Assembly: GCF_001011155.1 (NCBI RefSeq)
Contig: NZ_CP011480.1
Location: 1 to 64,000, forward strand
Length of the DNA stretch: 64,000 nt
Direction of reading: 5' to 3'
DNA from: Hoeflea sp. IMCC20628
GTDB lineage: Bacteria; Pseudomonadota; Alphaproteobacteria; Rhizobiales; Rhizobiaceae
The notes under the pieces are model-generated. The model was not told the DNA's origin. It was given only the letters and a program-made list of their open reading frames with translations, and made no database searches. This document shows, piece by piece, positions 52,199 to 60,580 of this stretch (positions are counted from its first letter, which is position 1; every line of letters starts with the position of its first letter). Both the position numbers and the translations under genes were made by a program.

Positions 52199-52291
52199 TC
52201 CTACTCTCAGGCAACCGTCATCGTGCATGGCAGTGAAGTGGCCCACCAAAGAGTGAAGCGTGGGGCCGCCATTCTTGCTTCATGCCCTGTC

Positions 52292-52894
52292 CTAGTCGCG
52301 TCCAGCAGTTACAGTAAGGCCTAGAACGCGCCAGCTCTGCATACCGCCGCGATAGTAGAAGATGCGCTCCGCCGGATAGCCTGCGGCGATCATCGCGCGA
52401 ATGGCGGTCGGCGATTGGCCGCACCACAGACCGTTGCAGAATAAGGCTACGCGCTTGGCCTTGGCGCAGTCCCAGCCGTCGAAATCCGGTTCGCAGCCGA
52501 GTAGGGTCAGCCGGTCGCCGACCTGCGTATATGGAAGGCTGATTGCGCCTGGAATTGAGCCTCCCTGGAACCAATCGACCGTACGGCTATCGACGACAAG
52601 CGCGTCCGGGTCCTTGAGCATTTCGATCAGTTCAACTTCTCCGATCGTGGTCACGCCTTCCGCCGGGACAATCGGCTGGATACAGAATGGGGGGCACGCC
52701 CGCGAAGTCTTAGCGTAGTCGCCTGTGATCTCGTGTTTCTGATCCTGGATCCGGCGTATTTCAATCGGCCCGTCCGTTGTCTCCACCGTGACGCTCTGCA
52801 TCTCCGACGTTATCCCGACCATCAGCTCATCGGCCACTCCCGTTCCGACGAGTACCAGTAGTGCAACTACAACGGCGACAAAATATCTAATCAT
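52292..52894 (-). CDS. Exported rhodanese-domain protein
   Basis: 200 residues from the ATG at 52894 behind GAAGGAGA. Signal peptide MIRYFVAVVVALLVLVGTGVA-D. A CPPFC motif precedes the rhodanese domain (LVVDSRTVDWFQGGSIPGAISLPY), and the active-site loop is ALFCNGLWCGQSPTAIRAM with a Cys pair (CNGLWC). It would transfer sulfane sulfur or act in thiol redox chemistry in the periplasm. The type with CNGLWCGQSP is known beside sulfur-oxidation and quinoprotein genes, but none lies here. Confidence 0.87.
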   Translation of the reverse strand: MIRYFVAVVVALLVLVGTGVADELMVGITSEMQSVTVETTDGPIEIRRIQDQKHEITGDYAKTSRACPPFCIQPIVPAEGVTTIGEVELIEMLKDPDALVVDSRTVDWFQGGSIPGAISLPYTQVGDRLTLLGCEPDFDGWDCAKAKRVALFCNGLWCGQSPTAIRAMIAAGYPAERIFYYRGGMQSWRVLGLTVTAGRD

Positions 52895-53070
52895 GTGTTT
52901 CTCCTTCAGATGCTTAACACATCGCAAATTTTAAATATGAACAAGTCGACTGAACGGTGCAAGGGCAATCAAGACTAAGAATAGAGAAAACAGCCCGGTA
53001 GCGTCTGTCATATGTGGACGGACCGTAATTACCCACCCCCGAATTTGTGATTTCCGGCCTTGATGTCGGC

Positions 53071-53262
53071 CTATGCCAGGACGGATTTAATGACCTGGAA
53101 GGGATTTACGCCTTTGAGGCGTGCGGTATCGACGGTCGTGCGTATGTTCGCCTCGGCTTGGGCGGCCCACATGGCTCGATATCCGTTTGTCACCTTTCGC
53201 TGGATGACCCATGGACGAAGCTTTCGCTCTGATTTGTTGTTGGTGACATCGACCTCCGCTTC
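53071..53262 (-). pseudogene. IS66-family transposase C-terminal remnant
   Basis: The minus strand reads EVDVTNNKSERKLRPWVIQR, KVTNGYRAMWAAQAEANIRT, TVDTARLKGVNPFQVIKSV. The TNN-x-x-ER-x-LRP and DTARL patterns are those of IS66-like TnpC C-termini. The rest of the gene is missing. Confidence 0.7.
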
Positions 53263-53270
53263 GGCAACGC

Positions 53271-53400
53271 CTGATCGATGACATGAACCTGCTCCACTTC
53301 GGGCACGAGACCCAACGCAATTACCTGCGCGATGTCGGACGCCTCGCGAGCTTTCTGGGGCGGTCTCCCGATACCGCGACCGCAGATGACCTGCGCCTTC
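53271..53400 (+). pseudogene. Tyrosine recombinase N-terminal fragment
   Basis: The frame from 53271 reads LIDDMNLLHFGHETQRNYL, RDVGRLASFLGRSPDTATA, DDLRLQ. This is the SAM-like core-binding domain of the integrases found with IS91-type elements. It is fused at its 3' end to the IS6 transposase gene, which has replaced the catalytic domain. Confidence 0.7.
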
Positions 53401-54084
53401 AAAGGTCACCGTTTCCCGCCTGAGTTCAGTGCCTATGCGGTCTGGTCTTATTTTCGGTTTCCCTTGAGCCTGCGCGATGTCGAGGATCTACTTGCGACGC
53501 GCGGCATCGTCGTGAGCTACGAGACGATCCGGAAGTGGGTTGGCAAATTTGGTACAATGTATGCTGCTTCCATTCGGCGGGATCGGCCTGCGCCGTCTGA
53601 TAAATGGCACCTTGATGAAGTGGTCATTCCTATCCGCGGGCGCAAATTCTGGCTTTGGCGCGCGATCGACAGAAATGGTGACGTTCTGGATATTCTGGTT
53701 CAATCTCGGCGCAACACTCGCGCAGCGAAACGCTTTTTCCTCAAGCTATTCAAGCAGTACGGGCAGCCGCGGGTTGTGATCACGGACAAACTCGGCAGCT
53801 ATAGTGCGGCTTTGAAAAGCCTCGCGCCCGGCATCGACCACCGCAGGCATAAGGGCTTAAACAACAGATCTGAAGGTTCGCATCGACCGACGCAGCGCCG
53901 AGAAAAGATCATGGCCCGCTTCAAATCGCCCGGCCAAGCACAGCTCTTTTTGTCTGTCCACGATCAAGTCCAAACCGTATTTCGCCCTCGCCGCCACAAA
54001 CTATCCGCCCCTGCCTATCGACAATCTCGCTCAGATTCCCGCAGCATTTGGGACGGCATCACCGGTGAGTTGAAGGCCGCTTGA
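53386..54084 (+). CDS. IS6-family transposase, 5' end fused to integrase fragment
   Basis: 232 residues from an ATG at 53386 that lies inside the integrase fragment. FKGHRFPPEFSAYAVWSYFRFPLSLRDVEDLLATRGIVVSYETIRKWV is the family start, then WHLDEVVIPIRG, RVVITDKLGSYSAAL and GLNNRSEGSHRPTQRRE give the DDE residues. No terminal repeat is seen before it, so the left end of the IS is lost, although the protein is nearly full length. Confidence 0.83.
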   Translation: MTCAFKGHRFPPEFSAYAVWSYFRFPLSLRDVEDLLATRGIVVSYETIRKWVGKFGTMYAASIRRDRPAPSDKWHLDEVVIPIRGRKFWLWRAIDRNGDVLDILVQSRRNTRAAKRFFLKLFKQYGQPRVVITDKLGSYSAALKSLAPGIDHRRHKGLNNRSEGSHRPTQRREKIMARFKSPGQAQLFLSVHDQVQTVFRPRRHKLSAPAYRQSRSDSRSIWDGITGELKAA

Positions 54085-54206
54085 CCAGCGGTGTGGAGCT
54101 CCTTTTCGGCAAAACCCGATAAGTTGATGTGGTGGATGGCGCCCTCCGACGTCATCGAATGTGCCAAGATGGTTTTTTGCAAAACCCAAGAGAGGAGCCA
54201 CCCACC

Positions 54207-54461
54207 ATGGACGATATTACGACAATCGGGCTTGATATCGCAAAGAATGTTTTCCAATTGCACTGTGTCGATGCCCAGGGGCAGGTCGTCCTGCGCAAAG
54301 CCTTGCGCCGTGCCAACATGATCGCTTTTTTCACAAAACTGCCGCCCTGCCTGATCGGCATGGAAGCCTGCGCGACAGCCCATCATTGGGCTCGCACACT
54401 GATGGAATTGGGACATGAGGTCAGGTTGATCTCGCCGGCTTACGTCAAGCCTTTCGTAAAG
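54207..54461 (+). pseudogene. IS110-family transposase, 5' part (interrupted)
   Basis: From MDDITTIGLDIAKNVFQLHC through IGMEACATAHHWARTL to SPAYVKPFVK. This is the RuvC-like DEDD domain with the first Asp (GLDIAK) and Glu (MEAC). The reading stops where the 528-bp recombinase element has inserted, and resumes in frame at 55010. Confidence 0.85.
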
Positions 54462-54481
54462 TTATGCTCACCTCACCATAA

Positions 54482-54528
54482 CTTGACTAATCATAAGTTC
54501 CCCATAATGCGGAGGAACGCGGCCTGAT
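54482..54528. repeat. Left terminal inverted repeat of the 528-bp element
   Basis: 47 bp, pairs with 54963-55009 at 44 of 47 positions. A third, shorter copy lies at 11996-12031. Confidence 0.88.
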
Positions 54529-54571
54529 CGGCGGATTTCCACCGTTCTTGTCCATTTTCCTTCGCATTATT

Positions 54572-54847
54572 TCAGAGAGTGTCGAGCCAGGCGAGCACGT
54601 TGGCATCTCGCTTCCAGGATGGCTGGCCGCCGGGTATGGCTGGAACGGCGACCTTTTCCAGGGCTTTCCGCTTCGTTTCCAGATTGGCCCTGGCATAGTG
54701 GTTGGTCGTGTCGAGGCTGACATGACCGAGCCAACTGCGGATGACCGTTACGTCGACGCCGGCCGAGATGAGGTGTACGGCGGTGGCATGCCGGAAGGCG
54801 TGTGGCGTTATGTGCTTGGCCCGCAGCGTTGGCATTGAGTGCGGCAA
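54572..54847 (-). pseudogene. Tyrosine recombinase C-terminal fragment
   Basis: 91 codons: AKHITPHAFRHATAVHLISAG, VDVTVIRSWLGHVSLDTTNH and the Tyr of NHYARANLETKRKALEKV. His-x-x-Arg, Leu-Gly-His and the catalytic Tyr are present; the N-terminal domain and first Arg are missing. It is wholly inside the 528-bp element, close to one end, as for the last gene of a RIT trio. Confidence 0.8.
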
Positions 54848-54962
54848 TTAGTTCGTGAATGTTATCGGGCATTGGCTGGTCCTTTGTTGGTCGATTGACC
54901 CGCAAAGGTTCGGCACAGAATAATGCAAAGCAAGCCGGTCCAAAAATGCCGGAATTCAGCCA

Positions 54963-55009
54963 ATCAGGCCACGCTCCTCCGCATTATGGGGAACTCATGA
55001 TTAGTCAAG
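54963..55009. repeat. Right terminal inverted repeat of the 528-bp element
   Basis: 47 bp, inverted relative to 54482-54528. It ends directly before the AGG codon where the IS110 frame resumes. Confidence 0.88.
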
Positions 55010-55813
55010 AGGCATAAGAACGATGCCGCCGATGCGGCAGCAATCTGCGAAGCGGTGGTTCGTCCTTCGATGCGGTTCGTGTCGGTGAAGAGCAAGCAGC
55101 AGCAGGCGACTTTGATGTTGCATAGTGCACGGGAATTGCTGATCTCGCACCGAACGGCATTGATGAACGCCCTACGTGGGCATTTCGCCGAGCTCGGAAT
55201 CGTCGTCGCGCAGGGAGCCCGCAATGTTGCAGAGCTTCTTCTCATCCTGGAAGGAAACGGCCAAGGTTCTAATGAGGAGGGTCTTCCGGAAACCATGCGG
55301 CTCGCATTGCAGCCGCTGGCGACCGCGCTGATTGGAGTTGAAGCTGAGATAGCCAAGCTCGATAAGGAGATCCTCGCCATACACCGCAGAAACGACGTCA
55401 GTCTTCGTCTTGCCACAATACCTGGTGTTGGGCCAATTACGGCATCGTTTCTGTCGGCCAGCATTCCGGATCCCGGTCTATTCGAGGGCGGACGAGAGTT
55501 CGCGGCATTCCTCGGATTGGTGCCTCGACAATATTCGAGCGGAGGCAAGCCAAGGCTTGGAAGGATTTCCAAAATGGGCAACCGGCATTTACGAAAATTG
55601 CTGGTGGTTGGAGCACATGCCGCGCTCTACAGCATCAAGAATGGCAAGACCAGTTCGTCACTGGCGGACTGGGCGAGAGCCCTGCTTGCAAAGAAGTCCT
55701 TTAAGCTCGTGGCTGTTGCTCTGGCCAACAAAATGGCTCGCATTGCATGGGCGATCATGACCAGAACCGGGCATTACCAACCAAACCTCGCGACCCAATA
55801 CAACCGGCATTAA
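55010..55813 (+). pseudogene. IS110-family transposase, 3' part
   Basis: Resumes with RHKNDAADAAAICEAV, the last catalytic Asp pair of the DEDD domain, then the Tnp2 domain with IPGVGPITASFLSA, GGREFAAFLGLVPRQYSSGGK and RLGRISKMGNRHLRKLLV. With the 5' part it makes a gene of about 350 codons. An internal start could give a truncated product, but it would lack the first Asp and Glu. Confidence 0.85.
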
Positions 55814-56468
55814 TCGAACTGCCCGTAGGGCAAAATCGTTGGCGGAGTGACGAAGGAGTGATGTGAAGGCAAAAGCGGAATGGACCGCACGAACCGAAGA
55901 ACCCGTGGCATCGTATAGCGCATCAAAGCGCGGTAAGTTGATAGGGATCGGTTCGAGCGCAAAACATCAGGGCCAGCGGTCATATCAAACCGCGCTTACA
56001 GGCCGGAGACATGACTGCACCCGCCCCGCCAAGCTCAAACATCGCCGAAATCACCTTGCCAAACGGGCGCCATCCAGACATGACGATGCCATCCGTTCGT
56101 TGCCGAGCCTCGGCGGGAGCAACCAAATGTGCCAGCCCATTAAAGACCAAATTCCGCAAATTTGCCGATCCCCGCACCATCGCTTGCAAAATGTTGAAAT
56201 TTGATCCCTGCACCGACGCTACGATGACCGAGAAAGACTGTACTTCATCCGAGTCCGTTCTGGCTGCAATCGATTAAAGTAGTCGTAATCATGCAGGAAC
56301 GCGCGCCCCTCTAATTTGGCTGAGTTGGATTGCTCCGAAAGTGTTTGTGGATTTCGGCTGCACTGCGTATGCTTCATCTCACGATGTTTGAAAAGCGGAA
56401 CCTGATAATTCAAAAAATAGCCGCTGGTTGAGTCGTGCACTGACTTGAGTTGCATAACGTCCAGAGAC
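55814..56468. other. Unassigned region after the IS110 remnant
   Basis: About 655 bp. Short frames occur on both strands (for example 55980-56213 minus, with NLRNLVFNGLAHLVAPAE), but none matches a family I know. The first part probably belongs to the IS110 end. The promoter of the amino acid operon should lie near the right end. Confidence 0.35.
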
Positions 56469-57401
56469 ATGGACCGGAGTGACACCAAGCCGATCAAACC
56501 GGGGGATGCACTTCTGTCGACGATAAGCTGGGCCAAGCTTGCACCACCACGGGGCCGGCCATTCATCAAGATGCAGGGGCTGGAAAACCACTTTGTGATC
56601 GTTGATGGCCGCGAAACAGGTTTTTCGCCCGACCCCGATGAATCCGCTCACATCTGCAACCCTCGAACCGGCGTGGGCGCTGATCAACTCTTGATTGTTC
56701 AGGCACCGACCGCAGCAGGGGTAAAAGCCGGCGCCCATGCGTTCATGCGGATCATCAACATTGATGGAAAAGACGCCGGAGCCTGCGGAAATGCCACGCG
56801 CTGTTTTGCCTGGTTGATGCTGGAGGAAACCGGACAGGATGAGATCATTCTGGAAACGGTCGTCGGGCCGCTGCGCTGCGCGCGCGTTGGCGACAAGATC
56901 GTAAGTGTGGAAATGGGCCCTATCACAACCGAGTGGGACAGTATCCCGCTGGCCCGCCCCGTGGATACATTGCATCTCGATGTTGGAAGCGGGCCGTTGT
57001 CTGACGGGATAGCGCTGAATATCGGCAACCCGCACGTGGTCTATTTTGTCGATGATCTAGATGCTGTCGACATGGCTTCAGTTGGCCCCAAGATTCACAA
57101 TGACCCGCTATTTCCGAACCAGGTCAATGTCGGTGCGGCGCAAATGGTGCGTGACGATTACATCCGTTCGAGTGTTTATGAACGTCCGGGATTGTTGACC
57201 AGGGCATGTGGCAGTGGCGCTTGCGTCGCCGTGCGGGCCGCGCAATTGCGCGGATTGACCAGAAGCAGCCGGGTCACAGTCGAGATGGCCGCAGGCTCGG
57301 TCGACGTCGAGATCCACATCGACAATTCCGCCACGCTGACAGGGCCGGTGGAATATTGTTTCAGTGGGGCACTGCCAAGACGAGAACGGGATACAGCATG
57401 A
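56469..57401 (+). CDS. DapF-like amino acid racemase/epimerase
   Basis: 310 residues from the ATG at 56469. The two catalytic Cys of the diaminopimelate epimerase fold are present in [13 protein letters not shown] and [14 protein letters not shown]. The N-terminal motif usually GLGNDF reads GLENHF, and the N-terminus is about 30 residues longer than in DapF. It is coupled by ATGA to an ABC transporter ATPase and followed by two FAD amino-acid oxidases. A catabolic racemase acting on an imported amino acid is therefore more likely than lysine or peptidoglycan synthesis. The substrate is unknown. Confidence 0.85.
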   Translation: MDRSDTKPIKPGDALLSTISWAKLAPPRGRPFIKMQGLENHFVIVDGRETGFSPDPDESAHICNPRTGVGADQLLIVQAPTAAGVKAGAHAFMRIINIDGKDAGACGNATRCFAWLMLEETGQDEIILETVVGPLRCARVGDKIVSVEMGPITTEWDSIPLARPVDTLHLDVGSGPLSDGIALNIGNPHVVYFVDDLDAVDMASVGPKIHNDPLFPNQVNVGAAQMVRDDYIRSSVYERPGLLTRACGSGACVAVRAAQLRGLTRSSRVTVEMAAGSVDVEIHIDNSATLTGPVEYCFSGALPRRERDTA

Positions 57402-58150
57402 ACGACGTCATGATAAGCATCGACAAGGTATGCAAAACATACCACGTGAAAACCCGCCCTGAGCCGGTTCGCGCGCTGGACAACGTGACAAACCACATTG
57501 CTCGCGGCGAGGTTGTCGTGATCATCGGCCCGTCAGGATCGGGGAAATCAACGCTGTTGCGATCTTTGAACGGACTGCAGCCCATAGACAGCGGCACCAT
57601 CATTATCGATGGCGTCAGCGTGACCGACAAGAAAACCAATCTCAACCTGCTCCGCTCGCAGGTCGGCATGGTGTTCCAGCATTTCAATTTGTACCAGCAT
57701 AAAACCGCCATGGAAAATATCGTGCTGCCGCAGACAGTGGTGCTCAAGCGCAACCGTGTCGAAGCAGAATCAATTGCCAATGATCTGTTGAACAAGGTCG
57801 GCATTCCGACCCTCGGCGGCAATTATCCCTCGATGTTGTCGGGCGGACAGCAGCAGCGTGTGGCGATTGCGCGATCTTTGGCGATGAAGCCTAAGGTCAT
57901 GCTGTTTGACGAGGCCACATCAGCACTTGACCCCGAAACCGTCGGCGGCGTGCTGGAACTGATGCGGGGTCTTGCCGCAGACGGAATGACCATGGCCGTC
58001 GTCACCCACGAAATGGGTTTCGCGCGCGAGGCCGCGGACCGGGTGATATTCATGGATGCCGGTGCGGTCATCGAAGAAAACACCCCCGACCAGTTTTTCG
58101 ACAATCCCCAGTCAGATCGAGCCCAGGATTTCCTGCGGCAGATCCTCTAA
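57398..58150 (+). CDS. Polar amino acid ABC transporter ATPase (GlnQ/HisP-like)
   Basis: 250 residues from the ATG at 57398, overlapping the racemase stop. Walker [14 protein letters not shown]-loop [17 protein letters not shown], signature [16 protein letters not shown], Walker [15 protein letters not shown], His switch VVTHEMGFA. It powers uptake with the two permeases at 59081 and 59784. Confidence 0.95.
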   Translation: MNDVMISIDKVCKTYHVKTRPEPVRALDNVTNHIARGEVVVIIGPSGSGKSTLLRSLNGLQPIDSGTIIIDGVSVTDKKTNLNLLRSQVGMVFQHFNLYQHKTAMENIVLPQTVVLKRNRVEAESIANDLLNKVGIPTLGGNYPSMLSGGQQQRVAIARSLAMKPKVMLFDEATSALDPETVGGVLELMRGLAADGMTMAVVTHEMGFAREAADRVIFMDAGAVIEENTPDQFFDNPQSDRAQDFLRQIL

Positions 58151-58179
58151 CGAGCCGAAACTACAACAAGGAGAGAGAA

Positions 58180-58980
58180 ATGAAGAAATTTACCAAACTC
58201 GCAGTCGCCGCTGTCAGCGGTGCCTGGCTGGCCATGATGACGACGGCATCCTTTGCCGAATCCACGATGGAGAAAATCGTCAGAACCGGAGAGATGACGA
58301 TTGCCGTCCAGACGCAGGGCCCACCTGTCAGCTTTATCGACAAGGACGGCAAGAGAACCGGTCTTGCCGTCGAGCTCGCCCAGATGATGGCCGACGACAT
58401 GGGAGTCACGCTGATCGTTCAGGATTACGACTGGAAAGGTCTTATTCCGTCGCTTCTTTCCGGCAAAGCCGATTTCATCGCCGCGGACATGACCCCGACG
58501 GCCAAGCGCAGCATGCAGGTCGTCTTTACCGAGCCGGTTTTTTACTCGGAGACCATTGCCTTTGCGATGAAGGATTCAGGTTACACATCCTGGAAAGACC
58601 TCAATGTCGCCGGAATCTCAGTTGGTGCGACCCAGGCCTCGTCCTGGGCTGATATCGCGCGCGACAAGATCTCCAATGCCGAACTGAAGGAATTCGCCGG
58701 CGGTACCGCGCAAACGGTGCAGGCGCTTACCTCGGGCCGTATCAACGCCGGCGTGTCCGACAAGGCCACGATCGCCGGTTTCATGTCCTCCATTGAAGGC
58801 CTGGTTGTCCTTGATGGTGATATCAGCCGCGAACCGCTTGGTTTTGCTGTCCGTCCTGACTCCACTCATCTGCTGTTCGCGCTGGACAACTATATGGGCC
58901 TGATCCGTGCTGACGGTCGCCTTGATGAGAAGCTGGAATACTGGTGGAACACCACCAACTGGGAAGCGGATCACAAGTAG
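58180..58980 (+). CDS. Polar amino acid-binding periplasmic protein
   Basis: 266 residues behind AGGAGAGA. Signal peptide ends ASFA-E. The SBP_bac_3 fold shows VRTGEMTIAVQTQGPPVSF, ELAQMMADDMGVTLIVQDYDWKGLIPSLLSGKADF, the ligand-binding MTPTAKR (Arg for the alpha-carboxylate) and GATQASSW. Third gene of the operon; the stable hairpin at 59005-59028 follows. Confidence 0.93.
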   Translation: MKKFTKLAVAAVSGAWLAMMTTASFAESTMEKIVRTGEMTIAVQTQGPPVSFIDKDGKRTGLAVELAQMMADDMGVTLIVQDYDWKGLIPSLLSGKADFIAADMTPTAKRSMQVVFTEPVFYSETIAFAMKDSGYTSWKDLNVAGISVGATQASSWADIARDKISNAELKEFAGGTAQTVQALTSGRINAGVSDKATIAGFMSSIEGLVVLDGDISREPLGFAVRPDSTHLLFALDNYMGLIRADGRLDEKLEYWWNTTNWEADHK

Positions 58981-59004
58981 GATCCTGCCTGCCAATATGA
59001 ATTT

Positions 59005-59028
59005 CACGGCGGCGTTCGCGCCGTCGTG
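59005..59028 (+). promoter_or_regulatory. Stem-loop with TTCG loop after the binding-protein gene
   Basis: CACGGCGGCG (59005-59014), TTCG, CGCCGTCGTG (59019-59028): a 10-bp stem with one wobble or mismatch and a TTCG loop, no T-run. Such hairpins between a binding-protein gene and its permeases usually stabilise the upstream mRNA and lower permease expression. Confidence 0.7.
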
Positions 59029-59080
59029 ATGCAAACTGGAAAATCGTAAATCATCAAGTCGATAGATACCGGATGTTTTA

Positions 59081-59773
59081 ATGGAGTGGCTTCAAAGTAT
59101 CTTTAACTTTCGGATCGTCTTTCAGTATTGGGAGGTCTTTGCGCAAGGCATTGTCAATACGATTCTGATCTCGGCGATCTGTCTGGCTTTGTCCTTGATG
59201 TTCGGGATTCTCATCGCCCTGGCGCGGCGGTCAAGCAATCCGCTGATTTGGCGGCCTGTCGCGGTTTATATCCAGGCGATACGTTCAACTCCGCTGCTGA
59301 TTCAGATCTACCTGATCTATTACGGCCTTCCCTCCATTCTTCCGTTTGGCAATTTTTTGGATGAAACCCAAACCGGTATCATCGCGCTGACCATACATAC
59401 CTCGCCCTACATGGGTGAAATCATCAGGGCCGGTCTTGAATCGATCGATCGCGGCCAGATCGAGGGCGCGTTATCTGTCGGCATGACCCCCAGGCAAACC
59501 ACGACAAATGTTGTCCTGCCGCAGGCGATTGCAAACGTCGTGCCGCCCTTGCTGGGCCAGACCGCAGTTTTGATCAAGGACACGTCCCTTCTCAGCATCA
59601 TCGCCGTGTTCGAATTGATGGGCGCCGGGTTGCGGATGTTTTCGGAAACGGTCATCGCCACGGAAAGCTATGTGACGACTGCAGTCTGTTACCTGGCCAT
59701 ATATTTCATGATGCTGGGGATTTCCGGCGTGGTCCAACGAAAGCTGGGCGGTTCCGCCTGGCAGGCAAACTAG
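59081..59773 (+). CDS. Polar amino acid ABC transporter permease 1
   Basis: 230 residues with five membrane helices of the HisMQ type. Signature EAA-like loop: EIIRAGLESIDRGQIEGALSVGMTPRQTTTNVVLPQAIANVVPPL. It pairs with the following permease as a heterodimer. Confidence 0.93.
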   Translation: MEWLQSIFNFRIVFQYWEVFAQGIVNTILISAICLALSLMFGILIALARRSSNPLIWRPVAVYIQAIRSTPLLIQIYLIYYGLPSILPFGNFLDETQTGIIALTIHTSPYMGEIIRAGLESIDRGQIEGALSVGMTPRQTTTNVVLPQAIANVVPPLLGQTAVLIKDTSLLSIIAVFELMGAGLRMFSETVIATESYVTTAVCYLAIYFMMLGISGVVQRKLGGSAWQAN

Positions 59774-59783
59774 GAAACAGTCC

Positions 59784-60473
59784 ATGGAATGGTTTGCACA
59801 TAAGTGGGGTATCATCGACCAGCTTTCGCCCTTTATGATCGAAGGGCTCTGGATCACGTTCAAGATCTCGATTATCGCGATTTTCTGTGGCTCGACGCTG
59901 GGGTTTGTTCTGGGTGTTCTCAAGACACTCCGGATCTATGCGCTGGAAAAGCTGATCAACACATATCTGCATATCTTGCGCGGATCGCCCTATCTGGTTC
60001 AGCTTTACATCGTCTATTTTGTCTTTCCCTCCCTCAACATCGAATGGCTGAAATTCGACAGTTTTACTGCTGCTGTGGTTTCGCTGTCGCTTTACACATC
60101 AAGTTACGTTACGGAAATTGTCGCATCGGCCATCTTCGCCGTGCCAACTGGGCAAAGTGAAGCTTCGCGATCAGTGGGCATGAACAAAGCCCAGGCCTAC
60201 AGGTATGTGATCCTGCCTCAGGCCTTGAAGATGACCATTCCGCCGATGGCTAGTGTCTATGTGATCGTGATCAAGAGCACCGCAGTGCTTTCGGTGATCG
60301 GTATTGCCGAACTGACCCGTCAGGGTGAAGTGGCGATCATGCGAATGCCGGGCGACATCATGTTCATCTACGGCCTGATCGCGGTCTTCTATTTCTTCTA
60401 TTGCTATCCGGTGCTTCGGTTTTCAAAATGGGCCGAAACCCGTTTCGGCTCCATTGGGGTTGAATTGGAGTGA
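59784..60473 (+). CDS. Polar amino acid ABC transporter permease 2
   Basis: 229 residues, five helices. EAA loop: EIVASAIFAVPTGQSEASRSVGMNKAQAYRYVILPQALKMTIPPM. It starts 11 bp after permease 1. With the binding protein and ATPase it completes the transporter. Confidence 0.93.
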   Translation: MEWFAHKWGIIDQLSPFMIEGLWITFKISIIAIFCGSTLGFVLGVLKTLRIYALEKLINTYLHILRGSPYLVQLYIVYFVFPSLNIEWLKFDSFTAAVVSLSLYTSSYVTEIVASAIFAVPTGQSEASRSVGMNKAQAYRYVILPQALKMTIPPMASVYVIVIKSTAVLSVIGIAELTRQGEVAIMRMPGDIMFIYGLIAVFYFFYCYPVLRFSKWAETRFGSIGVELE

Positions 60474-60580
60474 TCTCGCCGTCGCAGCAGGCAATGGCCG
60501 GAGGCTAAACGCGAATTGAGGCGGGCAGGGCGGTTTTGGCAATAAGCCATAATCAGCGGCACTTTTGAACGGATACATCG

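Larger units (their letters stand above)
54482..55009. mobile_element. 528-bp element with 47-bp inverted ends inside an IS110 gene (RIT-like deletion derivative)
   Basis: The first and last 47 bp (54482-54528; 54963-55009) are inverted repeats with three mismatches (CTTGACTAATCA...GCGGCCTGAT). Between them only the C-terminal catalytic part of a tyrosine recombinase remains. The insertion splits the IS110 gene between the Lys and Arg codons of FVK-RHKND; removing it restores the frame. A 20-bp segment with GTTATG/CATAAC arms lies between the Lys codon and the left repeat. Long inverted ends with tyrosine recombinases are the hallmark of RIT (recombinase-in-trio) elements; that link is inference. 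Confidence 0.8.

Noticed and set aside
55863-56277. Small frames after the IS110 remnant
   Set aside because: Overlapping frames on both strands with no family match and no supported start; left as unassigned sequence.
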